This document shows positions 34,201 to 43,640 of a DNA stretch of 43,640 nucleotides, in pieces (the first letter of the stretch is position 1; each line of letters starts with the position of its first letter). The DNA lies in the NCBI GenBank assembly GCA_000695325.1, contig AVPN01000001.1, positions 51,146 to 94,785 on the forward strand, in the 5' to 3' direction. Source of the DNA: Pleurobrachia bachei (Eukaryota; Ctenophora; Tentaculata; Cydippida; Pleurobrachiidae). The notes beneath the pieces are model-generated. The model worked only from the letters and a program-made list of their open reading frames with translations. It searched no databases and was not told the DNA's origin. A program made the position numbers and the translations under genes.

Positions 34201-37200
34201 ACTACTATACACTTATATTATCTGTCTCGCTGTTCCGCTCATCGAAATATATGAAGTTGCTTCTTTTGAACTGACATTCAATTCTTGTAACTCCTTTCTA
34301 TTTCAGAGTAAAAAACGTAAGACGGACAGTACCAGCGATGCCCTCACTCCAGAACTAAAGCTCTTGAACTTTCGTCTTCAACTCCGGTTTAGTGTGCTTT
34401 AGTGGCGTCTATCTGAAACTTTGAAGTCCACTAAAACCGAGGCTGAGCACCAGATTAGTGAGCTAGAGAAATCCCTGGAAACAGCCAAATCGGGGCAGAG
34501 ATCTGAGGAGGAGTGGGGTGATCTAGAGGGGAGGATATCATCACTTCAGGAAACTGTACAGAGTCTAGAGGGAGCTGCTGAAAGGAAGAATCAAGAATTC
34601 TCGGTGATGCAGCAGCGTGCAGTTGAGGAGAGTGGAGCGCTTCAAGAGGAATCTGAGATGAGGACTGGGGAGCTAGAGGAGGCACTTAGAGAGGCCCAGG
34701 ATCTCATTGCTGTTCATGAATCATCCCTTGGAGAAGTGAAGACTAACCATGAAGAAATGAAGACTGCCCATCAAGCTGCTATTGCTCAAATGAACCAGTT
34801 AACTGAACAGAACACAGAACTGAATTCTAAATTCGAACAGCTAGAAACCACTGGAGCATTAAATATGGATGTTAATGAAAATGTAGACGAACAAGTCGCT
34901 CAAAGGACATCAGCGATAACGGAACAGAAAGAACACGAGCTTGCATGTGCTTATTCTCAGGTTGCTGAACTAAAATCAGAGATTGAAAAGATGAATCAAG
35001 AACACCAGGAATCCTTCAAAACCCTCCGATATGACCTGGAGGGTGAGAGACTCGCTGCTGTACACGAGTTAACACTAAAATCACTAAATTTCGAATCTCT
35101 TGTAAAAGATCGGGATAAAGTACAGTCAGCTCGTGCTGAGCTTGAAAAGTTATTTGAAGATTCTAGGAGGGAGCTATCTGAAGCACTCCTGAAGTACCAA
35201 CAGGAGCTAGGGCAGAAAGATGAAGAACTGAGGGCTGTCCTCGAGAGATGTGAGCGACTTGAGGAAGAAATTGAGAGTACCGAGAAGGGTTCAGCGATGG
35301 AGGATCTTCAGGATAAGTTCAGGGGAGAGCTGGAGCTGGCAAATGTCCAGATCACAGAGCTACAGAACAAGCTGGACGTTGTTAACAGTGAGTTTGATGT
35401 TGAGAGGCAGCGGTTAGTGACAGAGATAGAGATACTCCAGAGGAGAGGAGAGGAATTCAACAACTCTCCATCTTCTGAACAACAGGAGAACTTGATTCAG
35501 CAAATCCAGGAATTAGAGAGAAAGATGGAGGGCCATGTGACGGAGAACGCCACCCTTACACTACAAATAACCGACCTCAAGGATCGTTTGTCATCTTCCG
35601 AGGATCTTCTGGCACGCGTCGAACATCTCCCTCTAGAGCAGGTAGTGGAGAGAGCCCTACAGTGGGAGGAGAAGAATGTACAGCTGGAAACTAAAACAAT
35701 GGAGTTAAACGAGGCTGAAGACAAGATGATGCACCTTCAGTTGGCTAGTGTGGACTACAGTCTCCGGTTTGAGCAGCTAACCAAGAACAGTGCTGATCTA
35801 TCACGGAGGTACACAGAGCTGTCGAACGAGAAACTGGAGATATCATCAACACTCTCTCAGAGGATCTCACAGCTAGAGGAGGAGAAGGAGGCACTCCGGA
35901 CTGCACAATGTACAGAGTGCCCTCAACTAACGGCCCAGATAGAGACAATGATAGGGGAGAAGGAGGCACTCCGGACTGCACAATGTACACAGTGTCCTCA
36001 ACTAACGGCCCAGATAGAGGCAATGTCACATGAAATGTCGAATATTCAGCAGACTTCCTCACAGTGTTCCAAATGTCCCAAACTCCAAGCCCAGATCTCT
36101 GTCGTGTCTCAGGAGCTAGAAACTCTTAAATCTACTCCTGTTCCTGAGTGTACGAAGTACAGTCTGCTCGTGCTGAGCTTGAAAAGTTATTTGAAGATTC
36201 TAGGAGGGAGCTATCTGAAGCACTCCTGAAGTACCAACAGGAGCTAGGGCAGAAAGATGAAGAACTGAGGGCTGTCCTCGAGAGATGTGAGCGACTTGAG
36301 GAAGAAATTGAGAGTACCGAGAAGGGTTCAGCGATGGAGGATCTTCAGGATAAGTTCAGGGGAGAGCTGGAGCTGGCAAATGTCCAGATCACAGAGCTAC
36401 AGAACAAGCTGGACGTTGTTAACAGTGAGTTTGATGTTGAGAGGCAGCGGTTAGTGACAGAGATAGAGATACTCCAGAGGAGAGGAGAGGAATTCAACAA
36501 CTCTCCATCTTCTGAACAACAGGAGAACTTGATTCAGCAAATCCAGGAATTAGAGAGAAAGATGGAGGGCCATGTGACGGAGAACGCCACCCTTACACTA
36601 CAAATAACCGACCTCAAGGATCGTTTGTCATCTTCCGAGGATCTTCTGGCACGCGTCGAACATCTCCCTCTAGAGCAGGTAGTGGAGAGAGCCCTACAGT
36701 GGGAGGAGAAGAATGTACAGCTGGAAACTAAAACAATGGAGTTAAACGAGGCTGAAGACAAGATGATGCACCTTCAGTTGGCTAGTGTGGACTACAGTCT
36801 CCGGTTTGAGCAGCTAACCAAGAACAGTGCTGATCTATCACGGAGGTACACAGAGCTGTCGAACGAGAAACTGGAGATATCATCAACACTCTCTCAGAGG
36901 ATCTCACAGCTAGAGGAGGAGAAGGAGGCACTCCGGACTGCACAATGTACAGAGTGCCCTCAACTAACGGCCCAGATAGAGACAATGATAGGGGAGAAGG
37001 AGGCACTCCGGACTGCACAATGTACAGAATGTCCTCAACTAACGGCCCAGATAGAGACAATGATAGGGGAGAAGGAGGCACTCCGGACTGCACAATGCAC
37101 AGAGTGTCCCCAACTAACTGCCCAGATAGAGACAATGATAGGGGAGAAGGAGGCACTCCGGACTACACAATGCACAGAGTGTCCTCAACTAACGGCCCAG

Positions 37201-40200
37201 ATAGAGGCAATGATAGGGGAGAAGGAGGCACTCCGGACTGCACAATGTACACAGTGTCCTCAACTAACGGCCCAGATAGAGGCAATGATAGGGGAGAAGG
37301 AGGCACTCCGGACTGCACAATGTACACAGTGTCCTCAACTAACGGCCCAGATAGAGACAATGATAGGGGAGAAGGAGGCACTCCGGACTGCACAATGTAC
37401 ACAGTGTCCTCAACTAACGGCCCAGATAGAGGCAATGTCACATGAAATGTCGAATATTCAGCAGACTTCCTCACAGTGTTCCAAATGTCCCAAACTCCAA
37501 GCCCAGATCTCTGTCGTGTCTCAGGAGCTAGAAACTCTTAAATCTACTCCTGTTCCTGAGTGTACGAAATGTCCGGAATTAGAAACTCAGATTGGGGCAG
37601 TTTTCCAACAGCTGGCGAACATCCAAGATTCTCCACCAGCTGAATGTAATAACTGTCCTGGACTTTTGGCACAAATCTCTAATCTTTCCCAAGAATTAGA
37701 CGCCCTCAAATCAACTGAGTGTCCAAAATGTCCTGAACTCGCTGCTCAGATCTCTGCTGTGTGCCAAGTGTTAGATGCCGTCAAATCAGCTGAGTGTACA
37801 AAATGTCATGAACTCGCTGCTCAGATATCTGCTGCCTGCCAAGTGTTAGATTCAGTCAAATCAGCTGAGTGTACAAAATGTGCCGAACTCGCTGCCGAGG
37901 TCTCTGCTGCCTGTCAAGAGTTAGATACAGTAAAATCCTCCCCAACCCCAGAGTGCACCAAATGTCCTGAATCAGCCCAACTTATTTCCAGTTTATCTCA
38001 AGAACTGGATGCTCTCAGAACTGCCCAACCACCCGCCGAGTGTGTGAAGTGTGCTGAGTTTGGGGCCCTAGTCGGTTCTCTTACCCAAGCATTAACTGAA
38101 GCCAATGCCATGCCACCACCCGACTGCAATCAATGCCCAGCCCTTCAGGAGACGGTATCATCTTTGTCACAAGAATTGTTATCACTACAATCTGCTGAGT
38201 GCCCCAAATGTCCCCAGTTAGAAGCCCAGATTTCATCTCTATCCCGGGAATGTCCAAAATGCCCGGGACTCGAGCTTCAAATCTCATCACTATCCCAGGA
38301 GAGAGAATGTCTCAAATGCGTTGAATTGGAGGGTAAGATCTCTGCCGTCAAAGAAGAACTCAAAACCCTGGAGTCATCATCACCACCTAATGACCAAATT
38401 GTAGCCCAGCTGGAGGTTACCATAGCAACCCTTAGGAAACAGGAACAAACCCTCCGGACTGAGTTGGAGGAGAACGCCGCTGAGGCACAGTCCCTCCAGA
38501 AGGTAGTGGCGGAATACAGGACAAAAGAGGTAGATGAGTTCCAAATGTTAGAAGAGAAGATGTTATTGGAACAGAGCAACAGCGATTACCAGATGAAGGT
38601 GGCTGCACAACTCCAATGTATCACTTCCCTTGAGACCGCCCTGGAAGAAAAGTCAGGCCAGGTGAAGGAAATAGAGGGGTCTGTAACTGCTTTACAGGCA
38701 AAACTAGACAATGTTTCTGGGAAGTTGATTGCGGAGAGTAAGGCAAAAGAAGCGTTGCGAGATGACCTGGATGAGCTGATGGTTCTGTTGCAGAGGAAGG
38801 AACGGGAGACAAAGGCGCGGGAGGAAGAGGATTCAGGAAAATTAGGAGAGTTGGTGAGAGAGAAGGAGGATGCTCTTGTTGCCAGTCAGGAGCAGGTAAC
38901 TGAGAAGGATAGGCAGCTAGAGGAACAGAGGTTGGTAATTGCCGAAGGTTCCACTCGATTGGAGCAAATGGAAACCGAGATGCGGATGTTGGTTGGACAA
39001 ATTGATCAGACGTCAACAGGGTACGAGGGTATGAAGGCACAATTATTAGAGATGGCTAGCCAGAAAGAGCAACTAGTTGGAGAAAGGGATGAGCTGAGGA
39101 TGCAACTAACTGAATCATGTGGCATCCGAGATCAGATGGTGAATGAGAAAGAGCAGATCCAAGGAGCTATAGAGGGACTGATAGCTGAAAAGGAGCAGAT
39201 TCAAGGAGTTATGGAGGGACTGATGGCTGAAAGAGATCAGCTAATCGGAGTGGTGGAGGGGTTGGGGGCTGAGAAAGAAGAGCTACAAAACCAGATATCT
39301 GCATCTCAAAACACCACACAGGGAGCAATGAGGGAACTAGTGCAGGAGCTGCATTCTACCAAGGAATATCTGGCTACAATCCAAAAGGAAAAGGAATCCC
39401 TTGTTTCGGATATATCAGACGCTCGGTCCAAGTTGTCCACTATGGTTAGTGAGATGGAGACCCTGTCTGATGCCGTGGTGGAGCGGGAACAACAATGCCA
39501 GGATCTCAATACCCGGGTTATCTCTCTCACTGAGCGAACTAAACAGCTTGTCCGAGAGAAGGAAGAAGAGTCTGCAAAGGTTGCCATGGTTACTGAACAA
39601 ATGGACAAACTCTCAGCGGATATTGAGCGATCTAGAGAATCAGTGACGTGCGAGTTTGCCAAGAATGTCAGACAGTTGGCTGAAGTAGAGGAGCAGTTGG
39701 CATTGAGGGAACGTGAACGGGATGAGGCTGTTGCAGAATTGGAGAACTGGAGGACTAGTGGTAGTGATATGATATCTGATAGAGATGCCCTCAAATCGAA
39801 GGTGGACGAACTTCAGGACAAGGCAAACCGATATGAGATGTTGGCCACAGCTCACCGTCAACTATCCGCCAACATGCAAACTCTGCAACTGAAAAAGGAC
39901 GAGGCAGACGCCGCTAAGGCCGAGATAGAACAAGATTTCGGGAAGTTCCGGCAGTTCCACGAGGAAGCCCTAGCGAAGGCCCAAGATTCCCGGAAAACGA
40001 TAGATCTGGAGTACCGGGAGTTACAGGTTGAGAACATGGCGATGAATGAAAAGTTGGTGACCCTGGAGAAACAGTTGGAGATGGGGAAAGAAATGATGGA
40101 AACAGCTAGGGAGGATATCAACCAGTTCAAGGAGAAACACCAGATTGTTCTTAACAAGATGAATAAACAGGACGAGGAAATAAAGGAACAAAACAATACG

Positions 40201-42736
40201 ATGGTAAGTAGAGAACGGGTAGACCTGGGTGGGAGTTTTTCAGCGGGAGCGGGGTACTTGATGAGAGGGGAACTGGGACGGTTAGGTTACGATAAAATAG
40301 AGAAGGGGAAATTCAAGGAGTTGTAAATTTAGAAGGCAGCTTGATGACGTAATAGGGTTGGGATTGTGCTATATGGGTCGTGGGGGTAGAATGTAGATTC
40401 ATGTTTTCAAACCATAACCTTGTATCGTACACCCCAGGCTAAACACAACGCAGAGTACATCACACTTCACAAGCAATGGCAGGACGCCTTGAACGAAGCA
40501 GATAGTCTTGAGAGTAAGTTCAACACTGCTGTTAACAAGGTCACCCAAACAACCAAGTCTCTGGAGAGGGAGATTATTAGGAGGAAATATGTGGAGCAAC
40601 TCGCATATGTTACCCCTCGAACCTATCAGAAAGAGATCAGCTAATCGGAGTGGTGGAGGGGTTGGGGGCTGAGAAAGAGGAGCTACAAAACCAGATATCA
40701 GCATCTCAGAACACCACACAGGGAGCAATGAGGGAACTAGAGCAGGAGCTGCATTCTACCAAGGAATATCTGGCTACAATCCAAAAGGAAAAGGAATCCC
40801 TTGTTTCGGATATATCAGACGCTCGGTCCAAGTTGTCCACTATGGTTAGTGAGATGGAGACCCTGTCTGATGCCGTGGTAGAGCGGGAACAACAAAGCCA
40901 GGATCTCACCACCCGGGTTATCTTCCTCACTGAGAGAACTGAACAGCTTGTCCGAGAGAAGGAAGATGAGTCTACAAAGGTTGCCATGGTTACTGAACAA
41001 ATGGATAAACTTTCAGCGGATATTGAGCGGTCTAGAGAGTCAGTGACATGCGAGTTTGCCAAGAATGTCAGACAGTTGGCCCTTCATCTCCTCGTCAACC
41101 GTAACTCCCTTGCACTTGCCCTACTCCGACATGCAGAATTGGAGAACTGGAGGACTAGTGGTAGTGATATGATATCTGATAGAAATGCCCTCAAATCGAA
41201 GGTGGAAGAACTTCAGGACAAGGCAAACCGATATGAGATGTTGGCCACAGCTCACCGTCAACTATCCGCCAACATGCAAACTCTGCAACTGAAAAAGGAC
41301 GAGGCAGACGCCGCTAAGGCCGAGATAGAACAAGATTTCGGGAAGTTCCGGCAGTTCCACGAGGAAGCCCTAGCGAAGGCCCAAGATTCCCGGAAAACGA
41401 TAGATCTGGAGTACCGGGAGTTACAGGTTGAGAACATGCGCTACTTACTTTTCAACCACTGGGACCTCTTTGTCAACCTCTACCCCTTAGAAATGATGGA
41501 AACAGCTAGGGAGGATATCAACCAGTTCAAGGAGAAACACCAGATTGTTCTTAACAAGATGAATAAACAGGACGAGGAAATAAAGGAACAAAACAATACG
41601 ATGGTAAGTAGAGAACGGGTAGACCTGGGTGGGAGTTTTTCAGCGGGAGCGGGGTACTTGATGAGAGGGGAACTGGGACGGTTAGGTTACGATAAAATAG
41701 AGAAGGGGAAATTCAAGGAGTTGTAAATTTAGAAGGCAGCTTGATGACGTAATAGGGTTGGGATTGTGCTATATGGGTCGTGGGGGTAGAATGTAGATTC
41801 ATGTTTTCAAACCATAACCTTCTATCCAACACCCCAGGCTAAACACAACGCGGAGTACATCACACTTCACAAGCAATGGCAGGACGCCTTGAACGAAGCA
41901 GATAGTCTTGAGAGTAAGTTCAACACTGCTGTTAACAAGGTCACCCAAACAACCAAGTCTCTGGAGAGGGAGATTATTAGGAGGAAATATGTGGAGCAAC
42001 TCGCATATGTTACCCCTCGAACCTATCAGCCTGTTAGTCTGGAGGAGTTTGTGAAAAGTCTGGATAACGACCATGCTGATTATCTGGAAAAGTGAGTTGT
42101 GTGGTTGTTCGTACTGTGTTGTAAACAAAAATAACCAAAGCGTGTTATTTTCTCATGTTTTCAGTTGCCTTAATTTCCATTTTCCTACCTCGTATAAATT
42201 TGCTCCAGCCGGTATTCCCTCCTAATTCCCTTCCTCCTATTAAACATTCCCTCCTAATCCCCTCCCTCCCTGCCCAGGATCAAGTTGACCTACCAGGGAG
42301 TAGGGCTGGTGTGTAGACAGTGTGACAAAAAGAGAGATGCAGCCACTGCTCGGGTCCTCAATCCCTCATCTTCTAGACAACAAGCTGCAGCAGAGAGATT
42401 TGCTGTCCCTAGTGTCCCTTCAGTACCAGAGAAACGTGGAGTTCAGGAGAAATCCCGGACCATCTCACCACCGTCTTCTGAAAATATCGACCCTAAACCA
42501 CAGGTAAGAAATAATTCTAAACCTCAGTCGCCTTTCTCAATGCCATTATTGTAATTCTCATAGTTTGCAAGTTTTTCTAATTTCTAATCTCGTTTCAGAC
42601 ACCAGCAGAGCCGCCAGTAGCAGGCCCCTCAATAGCGTCTGTGACGAAACAGCCCCTCCTCGCTAAACGAGTCGCCCTGACTAAGAAAACCACCAAACAA
42701 AAAGAGGACGAAACGTTTGTCGTCACTTGGTACTAA
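31262..42736 (+). CDS. CENPE: CENP-E-type kinesin-7 (interrupted by complemented patches and duplications)
   Basis: Exons: 31262-31409, 31514-31603, 31708-31916, 32077-32253, 32412-32626, 32696-32822, 32936-33030, 33110-33321, 33417-33583, 33679-33817, 34009-34178, 34307-about 41603 (containing two duplications), 41838-42091, 42278-42503, 42599-42736. The product is about 2,400 residues. The N-terminal motor has the P-loop GQTSSGKT (residues 86-93), [18 protein letters not shown] (nearly identical to vertebrate CENP-E) and [14 protein letters not shown] long coiled coil follows. As written, SSRSH and DLAGSE are absent and stops occur at 32239 and 34400; plain complementation of about 50-nt patches repairs all of this. 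A cysteine-pair repeat lies at about 36945-38330. The tail is basic ([18 protein letters not shown]) with no CaaX farnesylation box. Family role: kinetochore motor for chromosome congression. Confidence 0.88.
32191..32241 (+). other. Complemented (not reversed) patch over kinesin switch I
   Basis: As written the frame reads [15 protein letters not shown] and stops at TGA (32239-32241). The base-by-base complement, kept in the same left-to-right order, reads RHFAATNMNERSSRSHT and joins IFRL in frame. This is the kinesin switch I consensus. The length is 50-51 nt; the last base is a silent position, so the right edge is uncertain by one. Confidence 0.95.
32469..32519 (+). other. Complemented patch over kinesin switch II
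   Basis: As written it reads [17 protein letters not shown]. The in-place complement reads VRCSQLNLVDLAGSERA and continues [13 protein letters not shown]. The codon just left of it (ACT) would become TGA if complemented, which fixes the left edge. 50-51 nt. Confidence 0.95.
32933..32983 (+). other. Complemented patch over the start of kinesin exon 7
   Basis: In-place complement gives an AG acceptor followed by FAKSAKMMKNKPKINE. This then runs in frame into [16 protein letters not shown] and follows STLR of exon 6. It supplies the FASxAK..KNxPxVNE segment every CENP-E motor has, which is otherwise missing. 51 nt. Confidence 0.93.
34361..34411 (+). other. Complemented patch in the kinesin stalk
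   Basis: As written the frame is hydrophobic and stops at TAG (34400-34402). The complement reads ENLKAEVEAKSHEITAD and joins SETLKSTK in frame, giving uninterrupted coiled coil. Edges are inferred from the 50-51 nt size of the other patches. Confidence 0.85.
35116..36152 (+). repeat. 1037-bp duplicated block in the kinesin stalk (left copy)
   Basis: It repeats at offset 1037 from about 36153 (GTACAGTC(A/T)GCTCGTG onward). The junction shifts the frame and creates a stop near 36227; 1037 is not a multiple of three. The left copy has only two 75-bp Cys-repeat units where the right copy has seven. Confidence 0.93.
36924..37437 (+). repeat. 75-bp (25-residue) tandem minisatellite inside the kinesin coding sequence
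   Basis: About seven near-identical units encode EALRTAQCT(E/Q)CPQLTAQI plus ETMIGEK. Units stay in frame. They grade into diverged C-x2-C repeats downstream to about 38330. Confidence 0.95.
41081..41131 (+). other. Complemented patch proved by the duplicate at 39681
   Basis: The upstream copy (39681-39731) reads TGAAGTAGAGGAGCAG and on; this copy reads CCTTCATCTCCTCGTC and on. That is base-for-base complement for 50 consecutive positions in the same direction, with normal identity resuming at TGCAGAATTGG. The first base may be an ordinary SNP. Confidence 0.98.
41439..41488 (+). other. Second complemented patch proved by the duplicate at about 40039
   Basis: The upstream copy reads GCGATGAATGAAAAGTTGG and on; this copy reads CGCTACTTACTTTTCAACC and on. 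There are 50 consecutive complemented bases, then identity resumes at AGAAATGATGG. Confidence 0.98.
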
Positions 42737-43640
42737 TTATTTCTGACACACACAATTAATTGTACTAATTAGTGAGACTATGATTGGACAACTTATTATG
42801 AACACATTCCCACCGAACATTTTGTAGGGCAAGAACAAATTGATTCGCCACACACCAATATAACCCCGGAACCGTGTTTTTATTTTCAACTGGTATTAAT
42901 TATTTCTTTTGTTTACTTATTTCAGTTGCCCCGTTATTAATACAAAAAGGGCACCAATAAATTTACCGTGTTCTAAATTGAGAAAAGATGTCAACCAACT
43001 ATCCACCGATCTTGTTCTCTAGCCCTTTGGTTGACGTCTTTTAATTTGTGTCACGCGGTGGTAATGTTATTCATGGTGCCGTGAAGGAAAAAGGGACGTC
43101 TCGTGCCTGACCTGTCAGCATCCAGCCAGATCATCTCGCCGAGATGCCTGACCTCGATCCGACTCGGGGTCCATGCAATAAAGTGTCAAACCGTCAGTGT
43201 GTGGCCTCGCTGTCATTTCTATTTCCGTCATGACAGTGGGCTCAGATTGGGCGGGGGCCAGCACCGCCGGACATATTGCTACCTATAATTCTCGCTTCGA
43301 TATGTGTGAGATCGATCTCTCGCATGTGTCCATGTCAGTGTCACCACACATGGGCGCCCTACCACGAGTCAAGCGGGTTGGGCAGTGGGCACTGGCCAGT
43401 GCCAGACTTGGCGACATAGCCACCTAGTGCGATCCCCACACATAGGCGACGGCCACACCAGGTGCCTATGTCACCAATTGATTCCCCTTGAGCTCGACTA
43501 CCCTTTATACCTCTCAATGCTGCAAATTGATCCAAGTTAACTGGAAAATACCCGAGAAGTTTGTCTCTTAACAGGAAGTGAGTAAAAATTGACACTGAAG
43601 TCAAATCTATAATCTAGCTTCCCGGAGATTTCGCCCCACT
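42737..43640. other. Right-hand flank of the kinesin gene, rich in inverted repeats
   Basis: No gene is recognised. It holds an interrupted 16-bp inverted repeat (42983-42998 and 43027-43042, one mismatch). It also has a perfect 16-bp palindrome GGCACTGGCCAGTGCC (43388-43403) and a longer imperfect inverted repeat at about 43409-43487 (CGACATAG.CCACC against the inverse of GGTGCCTATGTCACC). From about 43080 base composition becomes GC-richer than the flank, as in a mobile-element remnant. Confidence 0.5.

Larger units (their letters stand above)
39229..42028 (+). repeat. 1.4-kb duplication of the kinesin 3' stalk (39229-40628 / 40629-42028)
   Basis: Offset about 1400. Both copies contain the end of the long exon (donor ATG/GTAAGT at 40203 and 41603), the intron and exon 13. 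In the left copy exon 13 (from 40438) is cut at the junction; in the right copy it is complete (41838-42091) and leads to exons 14-15. The right copy contains two complemented patches. Confidence 0.95.

Noticed and set aside
36945-37445. 166-codon second-frame open reading frame (repeats of [22 protein letters not shown])
   Set aside because: It is an out-of-frame shadow of the 75-bp repeat in the kinesin frame.
31262-42736. Kinesin gene as a decayed pseudogene
   Set aside because: Stops and lost motifs all fall in the complemented patches or at duplication junctions; everything else keeps frame, splice sites and conserved motifs.
1-43640. tRNA, rRNA, CRISPR or bacterial operon features
   Set aside because: None seen; the direct repeats found are large segmental duplications, microsatellites or a coding minisatellite.

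Overview
This is animal nuclear DNA. Genes are split by short GT-AG introns, and the products are metazoan: a ciliary transition-zone protein (TMEM17), a RING-CH ubiquitin ligase, a FAM13-type RhoGAP, NME6, a NuMA-like spindle protein, a secreted papain-family protease with a Cys-rich tail and a CENP-E-type kinesin. The high allele-like divergence between copies and the N gap suggest a draft assembly of a heterozygous, probably marine, invertebrate. The species cannot be fixed from sequence alone. All exon borders below were placed by eye from splice motifs, reading phase and family resemblance.

Layout. 1-294 (minus): N-terminus of an unrecognised gene that runs off the left edge. 1397-4161 (minus): TMEM17 in four exons; its third intron holds a complete RING-CH ligase gene on the plus strand (2459-3332). 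4012-5943: a 963-bp tandem duplication that repeats TMEM17 exon 1. 6125-16479 (minus): FAM13-like RhoGAP, with several exons present two or three times, a 70-N gap, a stray phospholipase D exon and a 748-bp fold-back element in its introns. 18642-19453 (minus): NME6, with a second copy of exons 2-3 at 16824-17314. 19828-23065: a 3.2-kb palindrome made of two head-to-head copies of the NuMA-like 5' end. 24121-30486 (plus): the complete NuMA-like gene, with an intronless cysteine protease (25238-26497, minus) inside its fifth intron. 31262-42736 (plus): a CENP-E-type kinesin of about 2,400 residues.

Two results matter most. First, the kinesin carries at least six patches of about 50 nt in which the sequence is the complement of the expected sequence without being reversed. 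Three fall in the motor, at switch I (SSRSH), switch II (DLAGSE) and the helix after the core. Taking the plain complement in place restores canonical kinesin sequence in frame. Two more are proved directly, because an unpatched duplicate lies 1.4 kb upstream. No known DNA rearrangement gives complement without reversal, so a read-length artefact is the leading explanation. Second, the kinesin stalk contains nineteen C-x2-C motifs, mostly followed by Pro, spaced about 20-30 residues apart in predicted coiled coil. This resembles a serial zinc-hook arrangement that I do not recognise from any kinesin.

The NuMA-like protein and the CENP-E-like kinesin are adjacent and co-oriented, and both belong to the mitotic spindle. 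The window is also full of local duplications (offsets of about 830-2,100 bp) whose ends cut exons and mostly break reading frames. Copy-number statements should therefore be treated as assembly-dependent.
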